Assembly: GCA_947247005.1 (NCBI GenBank)
Contig: OX365952.1
Location: 3,680,501 to 3,744,500 of the forward strand
DNA length: 64,000 bases
Source of the DNA: Spisula solida
Lineage: Eukaryota; Mollusca; Bivalvia; Venerida; Mactridae
Direction of reading: 5' to 3'
Part shown: in pieces, positions 32,588 through 43,690 of the stretch
Numbering within the stretch: the stretch's first letter is position 1
Layout of the letters: each line of letters starts with the position of its first letter
Notes under the pieces: generated by a model
Seen by the model: only the letters and a program-made list of their open reading frames with translations
What the model was told of the DNA's origin: nothing
The model's database searches: none
Position numbers and translations under genes: made by a program

Positions 32588-33586
32588 TTAATTTTGATTA
32601 GGCCACGGTAAGTCAATCCACTGTTGATAGTCTTCAAATTTCACATCATGTACTTGATCTTGCCAGTTTTTAAATATGATTTTTCCGTTTCTCGTCCACA
32701 CTTTTTTAATTTCATTCGGATTTTTTTTCCTGACGCACATGTAAACGTGCTGATTTAATTTAGTTAGATCTTCGGTTATGTATATTCCTGTATCCCAAAG
32801 AATCTTTCGTCTTCTTAGAATATCATCGCGCATCATCCTGGAAACAAATCTAAGAATTATATCCTTGGTCCCATCCTTTTTCGGTCTGAGCCTATGGACT
32901 ATGTCTATGTCGTATGTTGAAACTGATATGTTCAGTAGTGCGCCGATTTTCTCTACGACAATCTGAGCTGTTTCTTCTGCTGTTTCACGTTCACCATTGG
33001 GTTTAACCTTTTCTTCAATACCCGCTATTCGTATATTATTGCGCCTGCTATATTGTTCGGTATTATTATCAATGTTTTCTCGTTTGCTTTCGTTTTTCAG
33101 TATTTGGTTTTTCATTGATTCGTTTATTTCGATTTGGTCTTTCAGTTGTTTATCTATGTGTTTTACTTCTTGTTTGAGGCAGTCATTTTCTTTTTCTTTA
33201 TCGAATAGTTTTCCTTCAAGCACCTCGATATTTTTGTACACAGACTTTAGGAATTCCTCTTTCATCTCTAGCATCATATCTTTCATTGAAGTTTTAGTGA
33301 TAACTTTATCACTATCTTTTTGAAGTAATAGAGCCATCTTATCGTTCATTTCCTTCACTGTTGTATCAAGTTTGTTGTACGCTTTCTCTAGTTTCTTGTC
33401 TAGACGTTTGATATGTTCTTTCAAATTGTCTATTTCTTTATTTTCTGAGACGCGTTCAATTAAGCATGCTGTTTCTTTCTTTTTCTTTTGTTTATCAGAC
33501 TGCTCATTCTTAGATATATCTAAGTCGCTAACGCTGCTTGTTGACTCGTTAGGTTTTTTCCTTTTCTTTACTGATGAATCCGACAT
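32588..33586 (-). CDS. LINE ORF1: RNA-binding chaperone-like protein
   Basis: 332 codons. Lys/Ser-rich start (MSDSSVKKRKKPNES), a long coiled coil at about residues 50-175 (heptad-like LKEHIKRLDKKLEKAYNKL, LEGKLFDKEKENDCLKQEV), then an RRM-like domain (RRNNIRIAGIEEK ... DIDIVHRLRPKKDGTKDI ... RFVSRMMRDDILRRRK), then a C-terminal domain (TEDLTKLNQHVYMCVRKK ... VWTRNGKIIFKNW). This is the L1 ORF1p layout: trimerising coiled coil, RRM, CTD. It would coat the element's RNA. The start is the first ATG, right after the 5' UTR. Confidence 0.93.
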   Translation of the reverse strand: MSDSSVKKRKKPNESTSSVSDLDISKNEQSDKQKKKKETACLIERVSENKEIDNLKEHIKRLDKKLEKAYNKLDTTVKEMNDKMALLLQKDSDKVITKTSMKDMMLEMKEEFLKSVYKNIEVLEGKLFDKEKENDCLKQEVKHIDKQLKDQIEINESMKNQILKNESKRENIDNNTEQYSRRNNIRIAGIEEKVKPNGERETAEETAQIVVEKIGALLNISVSTYDIDIVHRLRPKKDGTKDIILRFVSRMMRDDILRRRKILWDTGIYITEDLTKLNQHVYMCVRKKNPNEIKKVWTRNGKIIFKNWQDQVHDVKFEDYQQWIDLPWPNQN

Positions 33587-33931
33587 ATTAATGTTGCGCA
33601 GTATACTTCGTGAAAAAATCGGACGTAGCGGTATTTCGTGCTGCGCTTTTCAGATTATTGTGTAGAATAAGTCAATGTCACTAAAATTCAAAATGGCGGC
33701 GCCCACAATATCATAAACATCGATGTGTACCTCTGTTTAATCCACACTGTCAGTGAATTTTTAAGATTTCTCCATTTTCAGTATATCCAATAGTCCAAAT
33801 TGATTGCAAAGAAAAACTTTCTGAGTTATAGAAGTTATTTGAAGACGTGCATCATCCAGTTTTCGTAGATAATTTCGAGAGAGAAAAAAACCCTGATTGT
33901 TTTGACGGAAGCGGAAGTCACAGCAATTCAA
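33587..33931 (-). promoter_or_regulatory. LINE 5' UTR with YY1-type motif
   Basis: The 345-bp leader should hold the internal promoter. At 33690-33700 the plus strand reads AAAATGGCGGC, the consensus YY1 core, flanked by a GC-rich GGCGCC. No TATA box is evident. Promoter function is inferred from position. Confidence 0.55.
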
Positions 33932-33945
33932 AACATTCAAATGTT
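33932..33945. repeat. LINE target-site duplication, 5' side
   Basis: AACATTCAAATGTT, identical to 26544-26557. Bases outside the 14 do not match, which fixes the element's boundaries. Confidence 0.95.
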
Positions 33946-34631
33946 GCAAATCACATTAAGACTAGTAGTACAGTGTTATCTGGAGAACATAAGTTTTATT
34001 TTAACAGAGGAAACATTCGATGTCAAAATATGTTCAAATAATGATGACTTTGTATTACTGTAAATTAAAGTTCAGTTAAAATCAAAGCATCATTGAGACA
34101 ACAGTCAACAAATTATTGACATATGCAAAATATACAGACAATCGATCGAAGGGTAAAAATGATCTAAGGTAAAAATGCTGTTTCTTTTACATAATTACGT
34201 TTACGTAAACAAAGTTGATGATCCTTTTTAAACTCATCCCTAAGTGAGCAATTGACTCCAAATAAGGATTAATACCCCACACCTGTCTGAAAACGGGTTC
34301 ACATATTAGCCCCCCCCCCCTTTATCTTTTACCTGATGTTGAAAAACGTGTGACAAAATGTTGATAGGATTTATTAAGACATAATATAGATTATAAACAA
34401 CCCATAGGGAGGATTGAATACAGCAGGAAACTCTGCCATCCATCTTATTATCACTCAATGTAAAGGCCATTATAATTCAATTACTGCGGCCCTATAGGTT
34501 CTCACCAACGACCTTATGATACCTTTTACTAATCTTTTAACATGTATGTTAATATGTTTTCTTCATTTTTATTTAAATAGGACAACATTACTGATCTGTT
34601 ATTTGTCCCAAAAAGCTACACATAAGATATA
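33946..34631. other. Intron 2 DNA without recognised features
   Basis: A C10-11 run near 34310-34321 is the only notable low-complexity tract. No gene seen. Confidence 0.5.
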
Positions 34632-34807
34632 CAGTAGAACTTCGATGCCTCGAACTACCTTCGGACCGGGAAAATAGTTTGAGGCATCTAGAGTGTTCGA
34701 GGCATCTATGGTATCCAAGAATATGCATGAGTATAAATTTGAACTGATGTCGGTACGTCACATGTACACGTACAAATCGTGTGTGTATATTGCATAATTT
34801 ATGTGTA

Positions 34808-35778
34808 CAGTATAACCTCCCGAAACGGCACCTCTGAGAAGCGACAACCTCCGAGAAGCGGCACTTTTATTTCCCCCCGTTCGTTTTCACTCTTATTTTA
34901 ACCTCCGTAGAACAACACCTCCGCAGAGCGGCAAACGGCCGTTAAAATTGTTTACCTTTTGTATGGTTTACCTCTGAGAAGCGACAGGTGTGATTTTACA
35001 ATATTCACATGTGTTTACATAAATCCATACGATGTTGTTTTCTATTGTTCGCACCTTCGTGGATTATAATAATTATCGCTCATCAGGTAACTATAGCCGA
35101 TAGCCGCAGGCGTTGGTCAATTAGCGACTGTCTATGGGATCAGTTCGACAATATGACACAGTAAAACTCGATTTTTTAAAATCAAAGTCGTTATTAATAA
35201 TTGTAAATGAAATATCAATACGCGCTTATCAATCAGTATAAGAAAGGAAATTCACGTACACGTCGTGTTAATGGTTAATCACGTCGTCTAAAACTGTCAA
35301 TTTCAGCATAAATATGCACTGACCAAGTTACACGCGAGAGGTAAACAAATTACCAATCACGTGTGCAAATTGTGTAGTGAGCGATATGACGTAATAAAGA
35401 TTTTAACACTTTGAAGGTAAACAGTTCAATTTATGGCATGTGCGTAAAATAATATGGATTTAGTTTAATATAATGTTGAGAGTTGCGTTTAATAGCTATA
35501 AATACTGAACCCGTGAATTGTACGCTTTTTTGTATCTAATCAACGATGTTAATTAAATAATCGCCATAATCATATCGCAAAACGCGCGGCTACGAATAGA
35601 TCTAATTTTATGCACTTAATCACAAACAAACAACATCAATTTAAGATTACCGTGATTACGTACACTCGATAAGTCTATGAACGACATTCTAAAACAATTG
35701 ACCTCTACAGAGCGACACCTCCGCAGAGCGGCAGTTTTTTCTGTCTCCGCCGGATGTCGCTCTACGGAGGTTATACTG
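34808..35778. mobile_element. Nested TA-flanked DNA element, 971 bp
   Basis: Termini CAGTATAACCTCC and GGAGGTTATACTG are inverted and flanked by TA (34806-34807, 35779-35780). Subterminal units such as CCTCCGAGAAGCGGCA and CCTCCGCAGAGCGGCA recur on both sides. No coding content: a non-autonomous pogo/mariner-like element inserted in the larger one. Confidence 0.85.
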
Positions 35779-36403
35779 TATAACTAATATAGGTCTATAT
35801 TTTTTTATATTATTATTCATTACAATAATGAAACAATATAGTTTGACCAAATTGACAGGAAATCTGATTAATCTCCTACAAGCTCTTCGAGTGATCACAC
35901 TTGTAAGGTTTCTCGTTAAATAGCATATTTATATACGAGTATAAAGCTGCCAGCCACAGAATATCCTCATGTCCTGGGTCAAGTTACGACTACAAATCAA
36001 TAAATTGAAATGTAACAGATTCTTTTGACAAACTTTGAAAATGATTATTTTATTCCGATTTATTGAAAAATAAATAAGTTACAATTTCCTGGACGGCCTT
36101 CATTAACTATTTAATGGATGTAAAAATGTTTAAAAACGTGTTATTCAATGCAGTCGAACACAAACAATTGTTTGGTACAGTAATTATCACAACTTGTCGC
36201 TGACTACCCGAGGTCGAACAATGGTTTCAACAGTCAATGAAAGGTGCTAAAACTTGTATTGTTCGACTCATCTATGGGTAAATCATAGCAAGCGAGGGAC
36301 CGTCCAATCAGTTTGACTGTTCGACCTAATTACTGTTCGAGTCATCTACTTTTTACCATATGAATAAAGAAGGAATTTTGCCAGGACCGAAGAACTAGTT
36401 CGA

Positions 36404-38012
36404 CCCCTGCGAAATGTAGTTCATGATTTCATGGACACTTGACTCCAATCAAGAACTGTTCATGAACAGGTACTGATAAGTTCTTGAACCTGGTTCATGA
36501 ACTTTTGGACATGAACTGTTCTTAAAATGTGTTCATGAACAGTTCATGAATTTTTGATGGATACTTAAGAGTTCATTAACTGTCCTTGATCCAGCCGTAA
36601 AAAGTACCTGATGAACATTTCATGAACAATTATTTCTAGACTGTTCTTAAACCATTCCTGAACTGTCCATCAATTAATTCATGAAAAGTTCTTTAAGTAT
36701 TCATGAAAATTGACTTCCTGTCACATGTTGACGACATCACAGATTTTCAAAATGGCTGACAGCAATGACATGTGCTGATGTTTGACAAATTTTAATGGGT
36801 GGTTTTATCTTAATATGTGATCATATAAAAGGTAATTGCAGAGTTAAGCATGCTAAGTTTAAAAGTATCTTGTGTGACTTTAAATATCTAATTTTAAGAA
36901 TAATTGTGTGAAAAATATAGGAAAACAAATTAGCAAGTGGGTGGGGTACGCCTAGCATGAGGTTTTAAGAATTAGTATTCATGAAGTGTTCATGAAGTGT
37001 TCAAGAAACAATGCGTCTTTTTTTGTATGTTTATTTATTTATATCATATAAGGTTACTGTATATTGTCATAGATAAATGTAATATTTATTAGTTGCTGAA
37101 TTTTGTAAATTGAATAGTTGGTAGTTTTAAACTATGTTAGTGTAGTCTTTAAAAAGCTATTGAGCATGCATGTAAATATGAAAATGAGATATACCAAATA
37201 AAATATACTTAAACTGTTCAAAACAACAATGTGAACAGAAAATCATGTTGCAAAAGGTACAAAAGGTAGCTAAACTATTAATCTGATTGAGGCAAACAAT
37301 TGTAATGATAAAATAACAATGTTCCAGTAGGTTTCACCTGATATTCAGGCACGTACATCATCCTTCAGCTATGTTCTCGATTTGCAACTTTTATGAACAT
37401 GAATATACATACACAATGATTCTTTTCTTATTTTTAATAGTATGAGGCAATCATTGTACCAATAATATATTTACTATTTATACTTAAAACACATGTTGGA
37501 CTTAGTCTTCATACACACAATAGAGCTTCATTTTATGCATTTTGATACACTTAGTTTATTTCATGGGTTGTTCATGAATACATTTATCTTCTTGAACTGT
37601 ACATAAAATATGTTTGTCCTTGAAATTTTCATGAAATTTGTAATCATGAACAGTTCATGTCCAAAATATGAAGTCTAAATGAGACAATAGAGATATATAG
37701 CAAAAAGTTCATGAATTGTTCATGAACATTTATTTTCATGAACTGTACATAAAATCAGTTTGTCCTTCAACAGTTCATGATTTATTGAAGAACATCTGTG
37801 CATGATTAGTACTTAAAAAATCCTTGATGGTATGACTCATGCCCTGTTCATGAACCATGCCCAGTTCATGAATCAATATTTCATGGTCACTTCAAGAAAA
37901 GTCTCATTTAGAGTTCAAGGATTTTTATGAATTTTTCATGATATATGGAAATGAACTATTCATGTATATTTCATGAAAAATTCATGAACTGTAACAGTTC
38001 ATTTCACAGGGG
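36404..38012 (+). mobile_element. GTTCATGAAC-rich element, copy A (1609 bp)
   Basis: Starts CCCCTGCGAAATGTAGTTCA and ends TGAACTGTAACAGTTCATTT plus CACAGGGG, an imperfect inverted terminus. More than 20 TCATGA cores, mostly as TTCATGAA or GTTCATGAAC palindromes, crowd both thirds. The middle (about 37020-37540) has few. A second copy of the same length, inverted, lies at 58042-59650. No protein frame. Class unknown; no clear target duplication. Confidence 0.8.
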
Positions 38013-39055
38013 GAGGCATCTATAGTGTTCGAGGCAAGTACTGTTCTAGGCATCGAAGTTCTACTGTATATCAATTTATGTAGACATATAATGTGCAGCT
38101 TTTTGTGACAAATAGCAAGAGTGATAATATATTCATCTTCTCGTTTGAACCTTTTTGTATAATTGGATTGTTTCGCCTCGATACTCATTTTTGCAAAATG
38201 ATTAGTGATGGACAAGGGATAGGTTAGGGTGTGTGATTTGACATACCTTTGGTTAAGGATATGTATAGCAAATTACAAGGTTTGGATTGCATAAAAATAG
38301 AATGCTGGGTGAAAATAATTTGTTACTTCTGGCCTTAAATAATTTTTTGCGGTTTAATATTGAATCAACCACTGTTATCACTCATGGTAATATATCTGCT
38401 TCACAAAAAATCTTTATGAATCTCCGGATTGGTGCAAAACTAGTGTAACTGCACTTGTATTAAGAATCTAGATAACACAATTTTCTTTCAAATCATAGAA
38501 TTATAAAATCACTAAAGCAGAATAAAATCTTGAATTTTTGTCGACAACACAGAAAAGTTGGATCCATAATAATCATTTCATCAAATTTGATTTCCTTTTG
38601 AAGTTATGTTTTTTAGTGCTGTGCACAGCTTGTGTGGCGATCAGTAATCACGTGCGTTCATTACTAGACAGATGAAAGCCAAACAAATCTAAAATTAACT
38701 GTACCAAGTAGTAGACAGACTTGTGTTCCTTTTGTTTGACAATCTGCATAATAGTATACATTATGTACTATGAACAAGAGTAACAGTTTTTTCCAGAATA
38801 AAGTAAATCAACATAATTATACACCAGCTACTCGCGTTCTATCCTATGCATCAACATCATTATGCAAGCATGTTTGCATTTAATTACTAGATTTGGCCTA
38901 TTAAGCCTAAGTTGAGTATTCTTCGTAAGTTGGATCAATGTTGTTTGTTTGTTGTGTGCGTTTATGACAGTCATAGTTTAAGTGTTGCACAGGAGTCAAT
39001 TGTTCTTTTTCCTTGCCAAACCTGAGTGTTATACTAAAGCTTTTCCTGGGATTTT

Positions 39056-39235
39056 TCTGGAGCCAAAATTAGCCTCTAAATTTTCAGATAAAATATTGGT
39101 ATCTTTCCTGTTTTGGGAAACAAAAAAGTCGGTATAACTTTGGATTTTTGGGAAAACTGCATGATTTAAAATAAAAATTCAATTAGGAAGGGGCCTAAAT
39201 TTACAGGCCTCTGTTATGTACGGAGAAAACCCCTA
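39056..39235 (+). repeat. Dispersed repeat, inverted relative to 21384-21560
   Basis: Shares CTTTGGATTTTTGGGAAAAC, TGCATGATTTAAA and ACAGGCCTCTGTTATG with the copy in KY intron 4. Confidence 0.6.
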
Positions 39236-39321
39236 TTTTCTGAATAAGTCCTTGCCCTGTGGTTCTTTAACATGTACAACATGCAGGCCCCATTGTCAAA
39301 CTTTCTTAGAAGGGCATGACG

Positions 39322-39390
39322 ACTGTGGCGACTGAAAATCGAACTGAATTGCCAAGTTACAAATCCAGCGCACTAAACCACGACTGCGGC
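39322..39390 (-). other. tRNA-like relic or SINE head
   Basis: On the minus strand GCCGCAGTCGTGGTTTAGTG resembles an acceptor stem plus A-box, and AGTTCGATTTT a degenerate B-box. Stems do not pair well enough for a functional tRNA. Sequence from 38067 to 39055 shows nothing else. Confidence 0.4.
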
Positions 39391-39651
39391 TTTAAGTATA
39401 TGCATTCTTATATCTGGGTAAAATTTATATACATAATTGTTGTCGTATTAGAATTATTTCACAAATTAAATTTTGATTTTCTGTGATCACTCTGTGAAAT
39501 AAAATTTGATCTTACACCAAAATCAACAAATATCCTCTATGTAACGCTTCACTCAGCTATTTTCGAACACAATGACCCTCTTATAAATACAGGTAATAGC
39601 TCAGTATACCTACACTACAGGCTGGCTGCAGTGCAACAGGTATATTCAATA

Positions 39652-42600
39652 TATGAGCCGTGTCGTGGGATTTCCGACCTAGTGGTCAAATTTGACATTT
39701 TCGGTTTATTTCTGTTTATTAAAATTCGTACTTTTAGGAATTATTCAAAACTTATTTCATGCAATTCTGACGAGTACAAGTGGGTTTAATCTGAGTTAGA
39801 ACATAACAAGTACGTCAGCGATAAATAATTTTAGTGACGTCGCGTTGTTGACGTCGTTGCATTTCAACGTTAAAATTAGCGTTCATTAAATTCTACATAT
39901 CAACGGTTCAATGAGTTTTTTAACCATTACATATGACTTTTCATGTCATAAATTTACTGTGATAACAATAATTAAACACTTTGCTGGAAATATGCAATAA
40001 AAGGAAGAATAGTTTATAAAATGCGTAATAATATGACATGTATACATCAAAGCTATTTCAGTTTTCAAGAGTTTAACTCATCTGGTATTCGCAAATCAGC
40101 TACTTCAAAATGCGCACAATTAAACCTATTGCATCAAATTTAACAGACATACGGTATAAAAGTCGCATCTTGCAGATCAAAGACGCCGCGTAGCCGTAAT
40201 GCTTTTCAATTTGCAAGATCTTAGACGCATACGTCCATGACGTCAGCTACATCTACGGCGGTCGTACGATTAATGTCTGCGGTAGAGTGAAATTGGAAAA
40301 CAACGTGTGTAATCGTTCTGATTTGTTGTATAAACATGTATTGCCGACCTTTTGGAATTATAAATGTTTCATGAATCACCAGATTGATATTCTACCCGGA
40401 AGTACGTCAGCTGGTCAGTTGTTAAAATTTCTAAATTATATCTATAGACGACTTATAAAACTTAATTGTAACAATTGTGGTAGCTTTTATTCGACTTATG
40501 CACCAGTCAAGTAAAACCACACCCTGGCCACGGGGAAGGACGGGGGAACAGTCCAGTGTTTTTACCTTTTCCGATGTCGCCACACTGCCGTGTGAGTGCT
40601 GTGCTTTTCTTTCGCGCAAATAAATAGCGGGGAAATATTGCCGTGACTATATGAGGTATAAAGCGGGGGCAATTTGCGGGGGGGGGGGGGTTACAATTAT
40701 GTATGACCCTGTGGATAGGGATTTTGTAATGGGTATGAAAACACAAAAATAAAAATTCCCACCATTCCCCGGGGTTGAGTACATTCTTTCAATTCTAATT
40801 GACTGGTGCATTAAAGGGCCAGTCACATGTACATCGAACTAGTTTCCAAAACGGGACGTCAAAATGTCAAAACTGTTCTGGTCTTGCTAGAACGAGGCAC
40901 TTTGTTAGTGTTTTATCTAAACAGTTTTCTATACGTCCATATCCCGTCTGCATTGTATTTGAGCACGTTCATAACTAGACCAACTCGTTCACAGGCAGGT
41001 CAACTTGTTCTTACCGTCGTTATACGTTTTAAAATCGCGCAATCCTTACTACATTTATGCGTTCAGATGTACATTAAACTAGCAACTTCGCGAATGTCCA
41101 TATGACCCCATATAGTGCTCGATCTGACAGAATTTCATCCCCTGTACTGTGCCAATTGAGGTTCGACCTACTGCTAATAAATTCTCATAGTAGAGTTCAC
41201 AGTGTATAAAGAGTCAATTTCCGGTCATCGCAATACGTCATACAGTGACCGGAAAAAATACAGATCCCATTCAGTCAAACAGTGGTTAGGTTTATACACA
41301 GAGAAGTTGTGAAAGTAGGCCTACACATACAAGGACGTATTAATTAGATAATTGTTCTCCATATCTGAACCTCATGAAGGCAGATCATGAACCGTGAGCA
41401 TGTTGGTACTTGTTATTGAATAGTATTTTTTAGTATTTTTCCCCCGCTTTCCTCCTTTTCAATAGTCGTGAAGGGAAGGCCCATATCAGTCTAGATTTGG
41501 TAAGGTGAATTTAAGTCGAATATATAGGCCCTACACCGTTCACACTGGAGCCCCGCTTCTACTACGATCTAAAATTGGTCCAATGCGTGACCAATCGTGG
41601 GACGGTCGTGGTCAATCGGGGGAGGATCTTTGTGAACGTGGAAGTGTCGTGGTGTAATCGCGTAGGTCCGGAAGCTCCATGTTTAAAACAAGCGTAGCGG
41701 GATCGTGGCTAAAACGAGTCGCTTTTTAAGAACGAAGTAAGGTCTTGTTGAGATCTGCATAATCGTAATAACATCGTGGTACAATACGCATTAAATTTAA
41801 CTGTTTTTCTATTGAAACACGTAAAAATCGCGTTATTAGTTGGAAATAGATCAAAGCAAATTATTACATGTACATGTATGTGGAAAACATTAGTCTTTAA
41901 CTAAAATGATCAAGGTATAAGGAAAGTCCATGAACATTTAGAAAATCTCTCGTGCACGTATATACCTGTTTCGTAGAAAGGGTGTTCATTGTATCATAAA
42001 ATATCATCAAATGAATTAATGCCTCTTTCAGGCAATGAGTGATGTGAAGAAAAACTCAACACTCATTGATTAACTAAGTGTACGCACCATACCAAAGCGT
42101 ACTATGATCGTGTCAAGATCGTAGTATTGTTGACATTAATGGCGTAACATAGTGCTACAGTCTTTTAGGTATGTCTACCAACGTAGTAGGGTCTTGCAGA
42201 TCGATGCGACATTGAAGTACAAATCGGTTCATGATCGGCGTTTATCGCGGTGGAAATGTGTTGTAAGCATATAAGCATCGTATCGGAAAAGCTGTATTCG
42301 TAGATCAGACGTTCCGGTGAAGATCTTCATCAATTGTCTTGGTTTTGACGCCGATCTCGTCTCGATTCATACTTTCAGGTCGGGGCAGATCGGCCTGGTC
42401 GTTGTAAGAGAATGAGGTGTAGGGAAATAGATATGCATACGTCTGGTGACAGCGGTCTTTGCACAATATTTACTGGCATCGATGACACGCTGTCTCCTCA
42501 ACTTTTCACATGTCGCATGAAGCGGGATTATATCCTTCTAAATTATGTTTTCATCGTTGTAATTAAATAATTGATTTACGTTATACAAAACAATATATTT

Positions 42601-43672
42601 AAACATACATGTGTAGGCAATCGTGTTTTGCCTATATTTGATCATGTGGCACCTTGCACTGAAAGTATATAGGGCATACCCCATTTCAAAATGTAAGCCA
42701 ATGATGTAGATCTAGATCTGCGTTGTGCATTAGCCCGGCATTTTTTATTGTTACCAAATTGCAATAAGTAGACTTTACCAAGAATCTTCAATTCGCGTAG
42801 CTAGCTATTTTTTTCTGACGCAATCTGAAATTCGTCTACTGGTAACAAGAAACGAAACATCTATTTAAACAGCGATCGAACATGCACAGTAATTAAAACA
42901 AATCCCCTAATTAGTGATCAGAGATTTTTCACAGGGGCGGTGTTCAACTCATGTTCCTTCTGGATCCGCGCGTGCTTTCAATAAATATATTTTTAAAGAT
43001 GAGAAATGTCGATTAGAAAGTTCAAACTGTAGAATCCAATTAGCTTTTTTGCGACACATACTGAAACACCACGTACAACCTACCAACAGTTGTAACGTAA
43101 CGGACCAGGCACGAATGTACCAGTAGTGATTAACATTGGTTTAACCTCACAGACTGTTAGAATACGGCACAATATTAGATCATAGATTCTACATGTAGAT
43201 CTAAATACTGTAACTAGATATTTTGTAGATCTATTAAATGATAAATTATCATGTGGAAGGAATAGATCGGTTGTCTATAGATGATGGGTGGGGAAGTAAA
43301 ACACAAATCAACTAAATCTAGTTTTTATTTAGAACACATCGTCCGTATTTCATTCGCTTCTACACTGCTTCCGTGAATTGAAAATATAAATCTTAATCTA
43401 AAGACATTTTTATATTAAAACAGTTAAACATGTTTAATACGACCATGCGAAAGCGTACGACACATCAACGTAGAGTTAACTTAGTCCGTCTTTGTTTACA
43501 CAACGTCATTGGTTACGCTCATAGTTGAGGAGGATGTACGGGTTAAATACACAAACCGCGTTAATCGCGCGCTGCCAATTACGACGTTTTCGACGCGCAA
43601 CTTTGTCGTCTGCTATTGACGTGACGTCATTTTGCCCACTAGGTCGGAAATCTCACGACACGGCTCATATTA
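39652..43672. mobile_element. 4-kb inverted-repeat-bounded region
   Basis: ATATGAGCCGTGTCGTGGGA at 39652 is mirrored at the right end (TCTCACGACACGGCTCATAT, ending 43672). Pairing extends about 35 bp through TTTCCGACCTAGTGG with one mismatch. ACGTCA/TGACGTCA motifs lie inside both ends. It encloses the CGTTCACACTGG element at 41537. No long frame. It may be one large DNA element or two solo copies facing each other. Confidence 0.6.
41537..42415 (-). mobile_element. CGTTCACACTGG element, copy 1 (inverted)
   Basis: Begins CGTTCACACTGGAGCCCCGC. It is collinear, in reverse orientation, with 46094-47131: shared AAGACCCTACTACGTTGGTA, CTAAAAGACTGTAGCAC, GATCATGAACCG and CGGGGCAGATCGG tracts. Its far end has decayed. 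Confidence 0.75.
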
Positions 43673-43690
43673 TATTAAACTTAAATTCTC
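43524..43690 (+). repeat. Repeat shared with 62501-62660
   Basis: GTTGAGGAGGATG, GGGTTAAA, TTAATCGCGC, GTCGTCTGC and TGACGTGACGTCAT occur in the same order near 62501. The block overlaps the right terminus of the 39652-43672 region, so this family terminus exists at three places in the window. Confidence 0.6.

Larger units (their letters stand above)
26558..33931 (-). mobile_element. Full-length L1/Tx1-type LINE
   Basis: The 7374-bp insertion is bounded by a perfect 14-bp target duplication AACATTCAAATGTT (26544-26557 and 33932-33945). On the minus strand: a 345-bp 5' UTR, ORF1 with coiled coil and RRM, a 2.0-kb spacer, ORF2 with endonuclease, reverse transcriptase and a C-terminal CCHC motif, a ~300-bp 3' UTR and an A-rich end. 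ORF1 plus AP-type endonuclease plus FADD reverse transcriptase places it in the L1/Tx1 group. Both frames are uninterrupted. Confidence 0.95.
34632..38066. mobile_element. TA-flanked pogo-like element containing two other elements
   Basis: It starts CAGTAGAACTTCGATGCC and ends GGCATCGAAGTTCTACTG, perfect inverted termini flanked by TA on both sides (34630-34631, 38067-38068). The CAGTAGAAC-TTCGA type of end is typical of pogo/Tigger-like Tc1-mariner elements. Subterminal GTTCGAGGCATCTA repeats are present. No transposase frame remains. Two other elements (34808-35778, 36404-38012) lie inside it. Confidence 0.8.

Noticed and set aside
32997..33665. Plus-strand frames opposite LINE ORF1
   Set aside because: Mirror of the Lys/Glu-rich coiled coil, giving Phe/Ser/Leu-rich peptides; not genes.
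39322..39390. tRNA gene on the minus strand
   Set aside because: Degenerate B-box and poorly paired stems; kept only as a relic.
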